A stretch of 64,000 nucleotides of DNA from assembly GCA_022446985.1 (NCBI GenBank), contig JAKVBD010000002.1:62001-126000 (forward strand), written 5' to 3'. The notes beneath the pieces were generated by a model. It worked only from the letters and a program-made list of their open reading frames with translations. It was not told the origin of the DNA and did not search any database. This DNA comes from Lentisphaerales bacterium. Lineage in GTDB: Bacteria > Verrucomicrobiota > Lentisphaeria > Lentisphaerales > Lentisphaeraceae. Below are positions 27,060 to 35,444 of this stretch, piece by piece (position 1 is the stretch's first letter; every line of letters starts with the position of its first letter). The translations under genes were made by a program, and so were the position numbers.

Positions 27060-29040
27060 AGACCCGGAGTTTGACAATTTTGCCCACAAGTTCAGTCACC
27101 TCTTTCACGAAGAACCTCCTGAACAAAAAACTATCTACACCGAACTCAACAACCAGCAGCAGCGTTATACCTCCGACGAAATCATTGCGTCTGGCGGCAT
27201 GAAACAAATCAAAAAAGTCTTTGATCAGTCAACCTCAAGAAATATTGCCCTGGCAGAACCATTAGAAAAAATTGATTCATCACTTTATGAAATATTCTTG
27301 AGTGAAGCTCGTTTAACCGCGCTTCTTGAACACCCAAATATCATCTCAATCCACGACATCGGCCTCAATGACGATGGCAAACCCTACTTCACTATGGATC
27401 TAAAAACAGGCGATTCTCTAGAGGATATTCTAAAAAATCTTTATTCTGGCAACCAAAAATACCTGCAGCTTTATTCCCAGGAGGAACTGCTGCTTATCTT
27501 TCTCAAGATTTGCGATGCCGTGGCTTATGCCCATTCGAAAAATATCCTGCATCTTGATCTAAAGCCGGCTAATATCCAGGTCGGCGACTTTGGAGAAGTC
27601 CTCGTATGTGATTGGGGATTGGGAAAGATTCAGTCGCAAAACGATACCGAAAACTTTGAAGAATTATTACTCGATGCCGGAGTATTAAATGCCGTCACTT
27701 CTCAAAGCGACATCGTCGGTACACCAGGATTTATGGCTCCCGAACAGGTTATTAAAGATGGAGATATTAGCCCGCTTACGGATATTTATGCACTTGGCTG
27801 TATTCTCTACAGCATCATTACCTATCAACGGCCCCTCAATGGGGACACTTATGAGATCCTTGAGAAAACTAAATCCGGAGATATTTCAGAGCCGCAATCC
27901 GTTACCTCTAAAGTAATTCCTCAAAGTTTATCAGCCGTAACACTGAAGGCCATGAATGTCAACCCAGAACAACGCTACAGCTGTGTTAACGAACTTAAAA
28001 ATGATGTCCAGAAGTACCTATCCGGTTACTCGACCTCTGCTGAAGAAGCGTCACTTTTCAAAGAATTCAGCCTCCTGATTCGCAGAAATAAAATCACCAC
28101 TGCGGTGACCTTTCTTGCACTCACAGTGATCATTACTATGATCTTGGTTTTCATTGATAGCCTTAAAGATAAAATACAAGAAACCGAAAAGCAGCGCCAA
28201 AAAGCCACCAAACTGGCAGAGCAGTTTAAAAACGAAAAGGAAAAATCAGATGCTCTGGTTCAAAAGCTAACCGACAATTACCTCTCCGATTCAGGTCTCA
28301 TGAGCAGTAAGTTCATTTATGCTTACCCTAAAGAGTCTACAGAGAAACTACTGCACTATGCTAAAGAAACCCTAAAATACGATCCAGATAATAAAGCCGC
28401 GAAGTTTCGACTCACAGAAAGTCTCTTCATCATGCAGAAATTTAAAGAACTAAACCAAATGGACTTTGCGGATAGCAGTAAATACGAGCTTATCAAAATA
28501 AGTAAAAAGTATGAGAAAAAAATAAGTAAGAGAACTAATCTTCTCACCCTGCCGGAATTAAGTAAACTCATCAAAGAATTTAAAGGCGTCCGCCGTTATT
28601 CTCTTGCAGAAAAGCTCTTGGCATACGACCTTGCTGTACGTCCTGGAACAAATAGTTACCTTGGCCCCGTTATGTCTATCTTAACTATTAGAAATGGCGG
28701 CTGGGACCAAAAAGGCTTTGACTATGATTTTCAAAATAGGACATTAACAATAAACTCGCCAGAGTTGAAATACCTCAAGAGCAAACCTGCTGCCGGAGCC
28801 CACCTCTGCGCCTTAAGATTTTTACTCATTCACAAACTGACTCTCAAAAACACCAACTTCGAAATCAAAGAACTGATTGGCTCCAAGATTAACACTCTTG
28901 ATGTAAGGGAAGCTAACTTAAATTCCTTTGCTCAAATTGGCCATATTCAACAACTGGAAGAAATCATAATAAGTAAAAATCAGTTTCCAAAGGAAATTCT
29001 TCAAAAACTTCCTCCACGCATCAGAGTCATTGAGAAATAG
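27052..29040 (+). CDS. Membrane Ser/Thr protein kinase homologue, VAIK lysine missing
   Basis: A 662-residue protein. The kinase domain (about 44-330) keeps the catalytic loop His167-Leu-Asp169-Leu-Lys-Pro-Ala-Asn174, a DWG in place of DFG (Asp187) and the GTPGFMAPEQ activation segment. The Gly-loop is SGGMKQIKKV and the VAIK position reads ALAE, so the usual ATP-binding Lys is Glu69; the paralogue at 53317 has Lys there. One membrane helix (about 349-368) is followed by a coiled coil and an extracytoplasmic C-terminal domain ending in leucine-rich-like repeats. It may be a pseudokinase or use another Lys. Coupled to the ECF sigma gene. Confidence 0.85.
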   Translation: MTEDPEFDNFAHKFSHLFHEEPPEQKTIYTELNNQQQRYTSDEIIASGGMKQIKKVFDQSTSRNIALAEPLEKIDSSLYEIFLSEARLTALLEHPNIISIHDIGLNDDGKPYFTMDLKTGDSLEDILKNLYSGNQKYLQLYSQEELLLIFLKICDAVAYAHSKNILHLDLKPANIQVGDFGEVLVCDWGLGKIQSQNDTENFEELLLDAGVLNAVTSQSDIVGTPGFMAPEQVIKDGDISPLTDIYALGCILYSIITYQRPLNGDTYEILEKTKSGDISEPQSVTSKVIPQSLSAVTLKAMNVNPEQRYSCVNELKNDVQKYLSGYSTSAEEASLFKEFSLLIRRNKITTAVTFLALTVIITMILVFIDSLKDKIQETEKQRQKATKLAEQFKNEKEKSDALVQKLTDNYLSDSGLMSSKFIYAYPKESTEKLLHYAKETLKYDPDNKAAKFRLTESLFIMQKFKELNQMDFADSSKYELIKISKKYEKKISKRTNLLTLPELSKLIKEFKGVRRYSLAEKLLAYDLAVRPGTNSYLGPVMSILTIRNGGWDQKGFDYDFQNRTLTINSPELKYLKSKPAAGAHLCALRFLLIHKLTLKNTNFEIKELIGSKINTLDVREANLNSFAQIGHIQQLEEIIISKNQFPKEILQKLPPRIRVIEK

Positions 29041-29050
29041 GAAGTTTATT

Positions 29051-29087
29051 GCCGCAAAGATTGCGGCGCGCCCAGCTGTCTTTAAAC
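29051..29087 (+). repeat. REP-like palindromic element, copy 1
   Basis: A perfect 7-bp hairpin GCCGCAA-AGA-TTGCGGC (29051-29067) runs into GCGCGCCCAGC and CTTTAAAC. About 26 of 32 bases from 29056 to 29087 match the reverse complement of 33901-33933. Sequence up to about 29190 has further small stems (GCTGGGACAGC) and ACCT-rich words; no gene is seen. Confidence 0.6.
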
Positions 29088-29201
29088 ATGCGAAAGCTCC
29101 TGCTGGGACAGCAGCCCTCTGTGGGCATACAGCGAAACAACATCCCTAAAACCTCCGAGCGAAGCGACCTGAAACCTACAACCTTCATCGCCGCCCTTAC
29201 C

Positions 29202-29921
29202 CTAATCAAGCTCCTTAACTCTTACCCCGCGCCACTTGACTTTTATATTGTGCTTTTGCCCTTTTGGGTGTCCTGGCATTCCCAAGATGATTGGGCACTT
29301 CATTGGGTCTTCACTTTTTACTTCCTTACTTTTCAGAAGTCCACTCATCCCCTTTACTTCAGCTACCATTTGTCCATCAAACCAATGCTGAACTCTATCC
29401 TTCTCAACGACTATTTTAACTCTATGCCAAATGTCTTTTCTGATATCTATATCTTTGTGATTTTCATCAAGACTTTTGCCTGCTCCGGTATAACGAATTT
29501 CAGCCTCACCTGTTGTTTTCGGCCAATTACCAAAGCCGTAACTGAATTTATACAAACCTTCATACTTTGGGCCCTTCTGTTTCCACTGCATCTCTAAAAA
29601 CTGCCCATGGTAACCGATAAAAGCACAACTTCTAAAGTCACTCACCTGAAACTCAGCTTCCAAAATAAAATTCTTAAAAGACCTCTTAGAACAAAGGTAC
29701 TTTCCGATACTTTGGTACTCAGACTCTACGACAAAAGCATCGCCCTCTGTATAAAACTTTTTCTCGGCTTTCTTACTCAAACGACGACTGTTAAAACCAT
29801 TTTGTTTTATTTCCCAATCCTGCTCGAAATTAGTGGGAGAAAACTCAAGCCACTTCTCTTCCGCATTCAAACTCAAGATCACTAGACAAATCAGTCCGTA
29901 AAGTAAAAAAGTATTTTTCAT
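29202..29921 (-). CDS. Secreted DUF1080-type (3-keto-disaccharide hydrolase-like) protein
   Basis: A 239-residue exported protein with a clear signal peptide (about 1-20). The strand pattern and motifs FVVESEYQSIGKYLCSKRSF, FILEAEFQVSDF, IGYHGQFLEMQWK, WHRVKIVVEKDRVQHWFDGQ and the terminal KVKWRGVRVKEL fit DUF1080, a concanavalin-like sandwich family of which some members act on 3-keto sugars; in PVC bacteria it is often found beside sulfatases and cytochromes. It is encoded opposite to the sigma/kinase pair and ends about 160 bp from it. Catalytic function is not shown by sequence. Confidence 0.75.
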   Translation of the reverse strand: MKNTFLLYGLICLVILSLNAEEKWLEFSPTNFEQDWEIKQNGFNSRRLSKKAEKKFYTEGDAFVVESEYQSIGKYLCSKRSFKNFILEAEFQVSDFRSCAFIGYHGQFLEMQWKQKGPKYEGLYKFSYGFGNWPKTTGEAEIRYTGAGKSLDENHKDIDIRKDIWHRVKIVVEKDRVQHWFDGQMVAEVKGMSGLLKSKEVKSEDPMKCPIILGMPGHPKGQKHNIKVKWRGVRVKELD

Positions 29922-30208
29922 AAAGTCCTCTTGTTCTTTAACAAACTGTTTCGGTAGTTAAGAAGCAATCATGACAGTTGTTAAAAGTAATTTCAATTGA
30001 AACCCTAAGCTACGGCTTAAATCAGCATAAGCTTTAAAATATTATCGAAAAAGATTCTCACGTCTGTCCCTCCCCTTACTCCCCCTCCGAATAAGCCTAC
30101 AAATTAGTCAAGGATATGTGTGTGAAGAAACTTTTAATCTACTGAAAATGTTTAATGAAAGAAGCTGATGGTGCCGGAAAAAACACGCAAATTTTCCAAG
30201 TACAGAAT

Positions 30209-30286
30209 TAATAATCTCCAGACATACATTTGTCTATCCACACACAACAGCATGTCGACCAGAGCTTTCGTTCTGGTCGGCTTTTA
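30209..30286 (+). ncRNA. Putative small RNA, tandem unit 1
   Basis: Unit with two hairpins: AGACA/TGTCT (30220-30235), a CA-rich linker (CCACACACAACAGCATG), then the stem CGACCAGA/TCTGGTCG (30256-30279) followed by GCTTTT. The second looks like a factor-independent terminator. It is homologous in layout and partly in sequence to the next two units (period 90-92 bp). No supported reading frame. Confidence 0.55.
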
Positions 30287-30300
30287 AAAAGGACACTTTT

Positions 30301-30388
30301 AATAACTTTCCAGAGATGGTAACATCTCATCACACACGAAACATACACGCGCATGCCGGTCATTAAGTCTCTTCTGGCCGGTACTTAA
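30301..30388 (+). ncRNA. Putative small RNA, tandem unit 2
   Basis: The unit starts AATAACTTTCCAGA like unit 1. First hairpin GAGATG/CATCTC with a GTAA (GNRA) loop (30313-30328); CA-rich linker CACACACGAAACATACACG; second hairpin TGCCGGTCA/TGGCCGGTA (30354-30383) followed by CTTAAAA. The stems differ in sequence from unit 1 on both arms, so pairing is kept while bases change. Confidence 0.5.
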
Positions 30389-30391
30389 AAA

Positions 30392-30466
30392 AACAATCTC
30401 CAGACATGCACATGTCTTTATACACCACACACTCGCCGATCAGGATTTCCTGATCGGCATTTTTTA
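30392..30466 (+). ncRNA. Putative small RNA, tandem unit 3
   Basis: First hairpin AGACAT/ATGTCT (30402-30417), linker TATACACCACACACTC, then a perfect 10-bp stem GCCGATCAGG/CCTGATCGGC (30435-30458, loop ATTT) followed by ATTTTTTA: a strong terminator. The rest of the 633-bp gap (29922-30208 and 30467-30554) shows no gene. Confidence 0.55.
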
Positions 30467-30554
30467 TTACCCGAATCTAATGGTAAACAAAGCCAGAAAA
30501 TAATTGATTTTTAAAGACCCGGACAAGGATAATATAATCTGAAGGATGGTAAAT

Positions 30555-31385
30555 TTAGGCTTGCCCTAGATCCATAAAATTATTTACTGAATTGGGTATA
30601 AATACTTTATCCCCGGGCTTCTCGGAAATTACCGCGTATCCTTCAAGAACTTTTTGTGCCATAAGAATCTTTGCAGCCTCTTCTTTGCCAACAGATTCTG
30701 AAAGGATATTCAGGTAGTTACGTTCAGACTCAGCAATTATGCTTAGTGCTTTGGCCTGACCTTCAGCACGGAAAATAGCGGCTTCGCGATCTGCTTTGGC
30801 TTTGCGCATGGTTGCCGTCGCTGAGCCTTCTGCTTCAGCGGCAATCGCCCTGCTTCGACGTTCGGCTTCAAGTTGTTGCAACATAGCAGTACTTGTCGCA
30901 TCATCTGTTTTAAGCTCCTGAATTTCAGCACGCAGGATTTGTATGCCCCATTTTTTACTCGTTTCAGTAAGCGTAGCAGCAATTTTTTCATTCAGTTGAG
31001 TACGCGATGAAAGAGCTTCATCAAGATCTCTTTCGCCAATCTCAGAACGGATAGCATTCAAAGCAGCCTGAGTAAGAGACTTATGCAGGTGATCAACCTC
31101 ATAGACGGCTTTGATCGGGTCACTAACCCGCCATGACAGAACAGAGTCTACAAGGACCTTGGCATTATCTTTAGTGATGCATTCCCGTGGATGAGTATCG
31201 ATGATCTGCTCGGTCAATTCAATAAAAACACCTTGCTTGTTGGTTTCATCGCCCCACACACTGCGCACATCCCTAATTTTGTCCAGAAAAGGGATTTTGA
31301 AAGCGAGTCCAGAGTATTGAATTTTAACAGGTTTAGCAAAGCGTTCGATAATGCGGCAATGGCCTTGTGGTATTTGTGAAATCAC
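30555..31385 (-). CDS. SPFH/Band 7 (stomatin-like, QmcA-type) protein
   Basis: A 276-residue SPFH protein: the Band 7 domain (about 1-165) includes KIPFLDKIRDV, DNAKVLVDSVLSWRVSDP and ALNAIRSEIGERDLDEALSSR, followed by the typical Ala/Glu/Arg-rich coiled coil (AERRSRAIAAEAEGSATATM) and a short C-terminal tail. Such proteins form large oligomeric membrane assemblies and associate with NfeD partners and membrane proteases. No N-terminal membrane helix is visible, unlike QmcA, so it may attach through NfeD. It overlaps the nfeD-like gene by 4 bp. Confidence 0.9.
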   Translation of the reverse strand: MISQIPQGHCRIIERFAKPVKIQYSGLAFKIPFLDKIRDVRSVWGDETNKQGVFIELTEQIIDTHPRECITKDNAKVLVDSVLSWRVSDPIKAVYEVDHLHKSLTQAALNAIRSEIGERDLDEALSSRTQLNEKIAATLTETSKKWGIQILRAEIQELKTDDATSTAMLQQLEAERRSRAIAAEAEGSATATMRKAKADREAAIFRAEGQAKALSIIAESERNYLNILSESVGKEEAAKILMAQKVLEGYAVISEKPGDKVFIPNSVNNFMDLGQA

Positions 31386-31849
31386 TTATTTCCTCCTTTT
31401 TCTATGGTAAATATTCCGTTTTCAACGGCTTCTATACGTACTTTTTCATGATCATTAAATTCTGTAGTATCGTCATTTTTAAGTGGCCACAGATCACCAT
31501 TCCAAGAGACAAAGGGCTTGTCATCTATAAGTCGGAACTCAGCCATGGCATCAACAGCTTCATGAATCGTCTCATCTCTACCGCGTGGAATTAATTTTTG
31601 AATGAGTGGAATCATCAATTTTCGGACTATTCCAAAAAATAGAAGTGAAGAGATTAACCAGCTAATTAAGACAATCAAAACCTGCCATTTTAGAGAGACG
31701 TCGCATAGAGCTGCCAAATACACCGATACTGTCAGAAGAGCTAAAGCACTGAGTACTTCGGTATTGAAAAATATGTCTAGAAGAATAACGGTAAAAGAAA
31801 TAGCAAATATCCATAAAAAGCCTTCCATTGATGGATCGAAAAAGCCCAT
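31382..31849 (-). CDS. NfeD-like membrane protein
   Basis: A 155-residue protein with three to four N-terminal membrane helices (residues 7-75: FLWIFAISFTVILLDIFF, ALALLTVSVYLAAL, WQVLIVLISWLISSLLFFGI) and a C-terminal OB-fold-like domain (about 95-150) with GDLWPLKNDD and KVRIEAVENGIFTIEK. This is the short NfeD (YbbK) type, the standard operon partner of stomatin-like SPFH proteins, involved in membrane organisation or quality control. It is the first gene of the operon; the promoter should lie in the AT-rich stretch upstream on the minus strand. Confidence 0.85.
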   Translation of the reverse strand: MGFFDPSMEGFLWIFAISFTVILLDIFFNTEVLSALALLTVSVYLAALCDVSLKWQVLIVLISWLISSLLFFGIVRKLMIPLIQKLIPRGRDETIHEAVDAMAEFRLIDDKPFVSWNGDLWPLKNDDTTEFNDHEKVRIEAVENGIFTIEKGGNK

Positions 31850-32321
31850 TCTGTACCCCTTGGTAAAATTAGAAAATTTAACTTTTGGCAGTACCCTGTT
31901 GCCCTGCCCCTATTGTCAGCAATTCATAGCTTTTAATGATACAGCTCAATACCAACAAAGTGGATAAAAAGTATCGATCATATGAAAGCAACATATAGTT
32001 TAAACTATTTGCCCAAGTTAAATTGTCATTTTATAAAATTTAACAATTTATGTAATTCACGACATTGGCTGCTTCAAACACTTCAGCATATCTCATGAAA
32101 CTCCACTCTGGAAATAACTTTTTAAGTACTATTTTAAAACTCTGAATTTCAAAAAATAAAAGACTGACATTCTATAAGTATTCTTCATTTTTTTCTTCAA
32201 TACATGTGAAGTCAAACAACATAATTTATATATTTCATGTTAATTGACGATTACCTTATTGTGATCCAAGAAAAACAATTAATAGATTAACTTATTGTTT
32301 AATGTATGTTTGTGTCCCCCT
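31850..32321. other. AT-rich intergenic stretch without a gene
   Basis: About 470 bases, clearly AT-richer than the genes around it. It should contain the promoter of the nfeD/stomatin operon (minus strand). I see no conserved RNA structure; the inverted pair AACAAT...ATTGTT near 32275-32300 is weak. Confidence 0.5.
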
Positions 32322-33026
32322 TTGAAAAAAGTTTACTCTTGTTGAATTGCTGGTAGTTATAGCTATCATTGCAATATTACTTCAATGTTACTCTCCTCTC
32401 TTGGGAAAGCCCGTGAATCGGCAATTTCCAGTGTTTCTTTGAGTAATTTAAGACAGTCTTCAATATCTTCGATTAGTTCTATTTCAGACAACAGCAGCAA
32501 GTTTTTCACTATTTCCAGATCGGCCCAAAATGATTGGGACGGATGGCAATAGTGGGCCATGCGCCTTATTGATACTAGCTACATGGAGCTCTCCATTAAC
32601 AATGCATATACTTGTCTTAAATCTGTTCGCAACCACTCGTCCCCCAAAAATATTGCGAGCTTTTGGAGCTACGGGGTCAATCGAAAATTATCTACAGAAA
32701 ATGTCGACAGTCCAAATTATTCATCGCAACGAGGCGATGAGAATGGTGAGTTCCTAGAGTGGGCTCTTCCAGACAAACTCGACTCTCCATCTTCGACTAT
32801 GCTTTTGGTAGATTCGCGTCATGAAAATAGTAATAACACTGATCTACAAAAATCGTGGGTTGATAATTTAACGGCATCGTGAAACGACAGAATCTGGACT
32901 ATTCATAATCCTACTATAAAAGTAAATGTAGTCTATGCGGATGGACATACTGCATCAGAATCAGTCGCTACCTTATATAAAACATTTGGTACAGGACTGG
33001 ACTATTCCCGTACCAGTAATGATTAA
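32322..33026 (+). pseudogene. Decayed prepilin-like gene (frameshifts and stops)
   Basis: Joining frames gives a complete lentisphaeral pilin-like protein: TTGAAAAA start, [16 protein letters not shown] after a one-base slip in an A-run, a second slip near 32380 into LLSSLGKARESAISSV, an in-frame TAG at 32550, a TGA at 32880, and the usual C-terminal VNVVYADGHTASES. At least two frameshifts and two nonsense codons make it non-functional. The end overlaps the end of an opposite-strand pseudogene. Confidence 0.85.
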
Positions 33027-33758
33027 TCCCTGAGATCGTAGGTATACTTTTCATCTGTCTTAAGACTTTGAGTAATACGGACAAAGGCTACCTGGGCATC
33101 GGCAAAAAGAACGTTTCAGTAGTTTTTGCCTTCTTTAGTCTGGAAATAAGTATCTTCATTAAAAGTTGCGACTGCTTCTGCATTGGCACTTTTATCGCCA
33201 CCAATTTCACTAAAAGTTATAAACCTAACAGGACTTTCTATTTGAGACATATTTATACCGATATTTTTCTTAACCTTCTTGCCATTATTCCTGAATTGCC
33301 CAGTAACTACAGAGTATGGTTTTATATTTTCTAAACCCGTTTTGGATTAAGTATTATTATAGGAACTCCCTTTATCTTCATAGTGAAAAGTATCTGAAAG
33401 GCAGCCTGCCATCGATATCTTTATGTTTCCTGGGATACTCTCTTTCTCCATCCCTAAGATTTATGGATTCAAATACCTGTTCTTTGGCTGCCTTGCATAT
33501 GCCTTATTCTTACCTCGATTGCCTTGTTGACCAAACAACGAAAATTGGAAGTCCTTAGAGTCATCACGTTTAGGGTATTTACCATCTTCGTCCTTTTAGT
33601 GGAGCTCGGTTTCTATCCCCACCTGCTTCAGATCACTCATGCAAACGGCTCTTTTAGAGCTTTTTAGCATTCGTTAAACTTGGCAAGAGAAGAGTCATCA
33701 AAATGCCAAGTATGCTGATGACAATCAGTTATTCGAGAAGCGTAAATCTTTTAGTCAT
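33023..33758 (-). pseudogene. Decayed prepilin-like gene, convergent with the previous one
   Basis: The minus strand reads MTKRFTLLE-stop-LIVISILGILMTLLLPSL, a frameshift, SKRAVCMSDLKQVGIETELH, more stops, then SQIESPVRFITFSEIGG and the C-terminal VLFADAQVAFVRITQS. It is a full-length pilin-like gene with several nonsense codons (TAA directly after the conserved Glu) and frameshifts. The short plus-strand frames seen here are shadows of it. Its stop codon (33023-33025) overlaps that of the plus-strand pseudogene. Confidence 0.85.
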
Positions 33759-33900
33759 TATCCAAAATTTACTAACTCGCTGCAAGGTGGACTATGAGAA
33801 CAGCAAAATGGAAAATACAGTGTTTCTAAAGCCTTGAGCAGGTGAAACTTCGTTTCGATTAAGCAGTATTCAGAGCACTTCGCGCCAGTATTCAATCATT

Positions 33901-33950
33901 GTTTTGAAAACTGCTGGGCGCGCCTCAATCCTTAGTGCGTTGCGCGCCAA
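33901..33950 (-). repeat. REP-like palindromic element, copy 2
   Basis: On the minus strand GGCGCGC...GCGCGCC forms an imperfect palindrome running into CCAGCAGTTTTCAAAAC; this matches the element at 29056-29087. The stretch 33759-33900 shows no gene, only a small GAAAC/GTTTC stem. Confidence 0.6.
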
Positions 33951-34006
33951 GTGTCAGGTGTCAGGTGTCAGGTGTCAGGTCTAAGGTCTAAGGTCTAAGG
34001 TCTAAG
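33951..34006 (+). repeat. Heptanucleotide tandem repeat, 4 + 4 copies
   Basis: Four exact copies of GTGTCAG (33951-33978) followed directly by four exact copies of GTCTAAG (33979-34006). The two heptamers differ at two or three positions, so one array probably arose from the other. It is directly adjacent to REP-like copy 2. Confidence 0.95.
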
Positions 34007-34065
34007 TATAGGAAACTACTGAATGCTGATTACTACGACGCAGTCGTCTGATTACTTAATTCTGA

Positions 34066-35286
34066 TCACTGACTAAACTGGTAGCAAATTAAACGACCCA
34101 GGTTATTGCGCACAAATAAACGACCATTTGAATAGGTTGGCTTAGTCCAACAAACGTTACCTAGAACGTTCATGCTGGATATCTGTTCAAACTTTTCTTT
34201 GGAAACTTTAGCTGTTGTTAAGTTGCCATTGATATTCTGACAAACAAAGGTGTCACCTACTGCAATGATCTGAGACCAGGGAAACTTTTCTTCCCAAAGG
34301 AGCTTACCTGATTTTAAATCAAAGGCTTGCATCTTTGTTCTTTTATCGCGGAAATGACCATGAGTTCCATAAGCAACACCATCTATAACTATGTTATTTT
34401 GAAAACTTCTGGTAGCATTCTTTTCCTTCCAAACAGATTTAATTGACTTACCATCAAACTCAAGAAAAGCAGAGTAAGGCATCCATGATAGAAAGATATT
34501 TTTACCTTCATTGACAACTATAGGAGTCGTAGAAACCATGTTATATTTAGAGGTGAGATCATAACGGGCAACGCGAGAGCCGTCTTTAACGTTCAGAATT
34601 TCTAAACCGGTACCAAGATAAAATGTAACGTAGTCTGTGCCATTATAATCAAAGACCACTGGCGTCGCGTAACCTGAAATATATGACTTCTCATCTTTGT
34701 CCACAGACTTACTCATCCATAAAAGCTTACCCGTTTTCTTGTTAAGAACCACCGTTCTACCACAAGAAAGCAGGATCATATCGCCATGAGTGACTGGCGA
34801 TGAAGCATAGCCCCAATTAGGTAACTTAAGCTTTGTCAACGCTTTCAGATCTGCCTTCCAGACAACTGAGCCATCTGCCTTATTAAGACAAAATATCTGT
34901 CCGGCTTTCCCTAAAGTGTAGAGTTTATCGCCTTCAATAGTCGGCGTCGTATTAGGACCACCGGTATGCTGTTTATCCAGCAAGATTCCTTCGTACGTAT
35001 GTGTCCAGACAGTTTTACCTGTTTTGACATCCAGACACAAAACCTTTTCGGTATTTTTGCCATCATGCCCCATGGTGTAAATAAAATCACCTACTACAGC
35101 AGTAGCACTATAACCAAGTTCAACATTGACTTCCCAGGCTTTCTGCCATCTCGAAAGGTCTGGGTTAAACAAACTGTCTTTCTCGACTGTATCGTTGCCA
35201 TTTGGTCCTAAAAACTTAGGCCATTCTGCAAAAGCCAAGCACGGGATTAAAAATAAAAGAATCAACAATTGGCGCGTCATTACCAT
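34066..35286 (-). CDS. Secreted PQQ-type beta-propeller protein
   Basis: A 406-residue exported protein (signal peptide about 1-20 ending AFA). Repeated blade motifs such as VLCLDVKTGKTVWTHTYEG, IFCLNKADGSVVWKADL, VVLNKKTGKLLWMSK and AFDLKSGKLLWEE (consensus DxxTGKxxW) mark a PQQ/BamB-like propeller. No quinoprotein active-site residues (paired Cys, Asp/Glu-Asn) are evident, so it is more likely a binding or scaffold propeller than a dehydrogenase. AAGGAG is 5 nt from the ATG. It may be cotranscribed with the gene upstream (35445-37007, same strand, 158 bp gap). Confidence 0.85.
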   Translation of the reverse strand: MVMTRQLLILLFLIPCLAFAEWPKFLGPNGNDTVEKDSLFNPDLSRWQKAWEVNVELGYSATAVVGDFIYTMGHDGKNTEKVLCLDVKTGKTVWTHTYEGILLDKQHTGGPNTTPTIEGDKLYTLGKAGQIFCLNKADGSVVWKADLKALTKLKLPNWGYASSPVTHGDMILLSCGRTVVLNKKTGKLLWMSKSVDKDEKSYISGYATPVVFDYNGTDYVTFYLGTGLEILNVKDGSRVARYDLTSKYNMVSTTPIVVNEGKNIFLSWMPYSAFLEFDGKSIKSVWKEKNATRSFQNNIVIDGVAYGTHGHFRDKRTKMQAFDLKSGKLLWEEKFPWSQIIAVGDTFVCQNINGNLTTAKVSKEKFEQISSMNVLGNVCWTKPTYSNGRLFVRNNLGRLICYQFSQ

Positions 35287-35444
35287 CCATACTCCTTAAA
35301 ATTTATACTCAAGATTTTCATAAAAGTCCTAGGTTATCTAAAAAATCTCCTCTAGCAGACTGAATGAGTCTTTCACCATATTCAAAGTTCTATGATAATA
35401 ATGATCCTAATCTGTTCCCAACTTTTGTAGAAATAAACAAAAAA

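Noticed and set aside
29049-29597. Plus-strand 182-codon frame
   Set aside because: It covers the REP-like element and the antisense of the DUF1080-type gene; composition is that of a shadow frame.
30252-30388. Two 11-codon reading frames of equal length (30252-30287 and 30353-30388) in the small-RNA array
   Set aside because: No SD before either ATG, no counterpart in unit 3, and both frames lie across the terminator-like hairpins; equal length follows from the repeat.
31602-31967. Plus-strand open frame ending with a CPYC motif
   Set aside because: It runs antisense over the nfeD-like gene and has no SD or family; the motif is chance.
33068-33558. Short plus-strand frames of 80-88 codons
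   Set aside because: They are antisense to the minus-strand pilin relic, whose reading explains the region better.
33951-34006. CRISPR array
   Set aside because: Units are 7 bases with no spacers and no cas genes are present; it is a simple tandem repeat.
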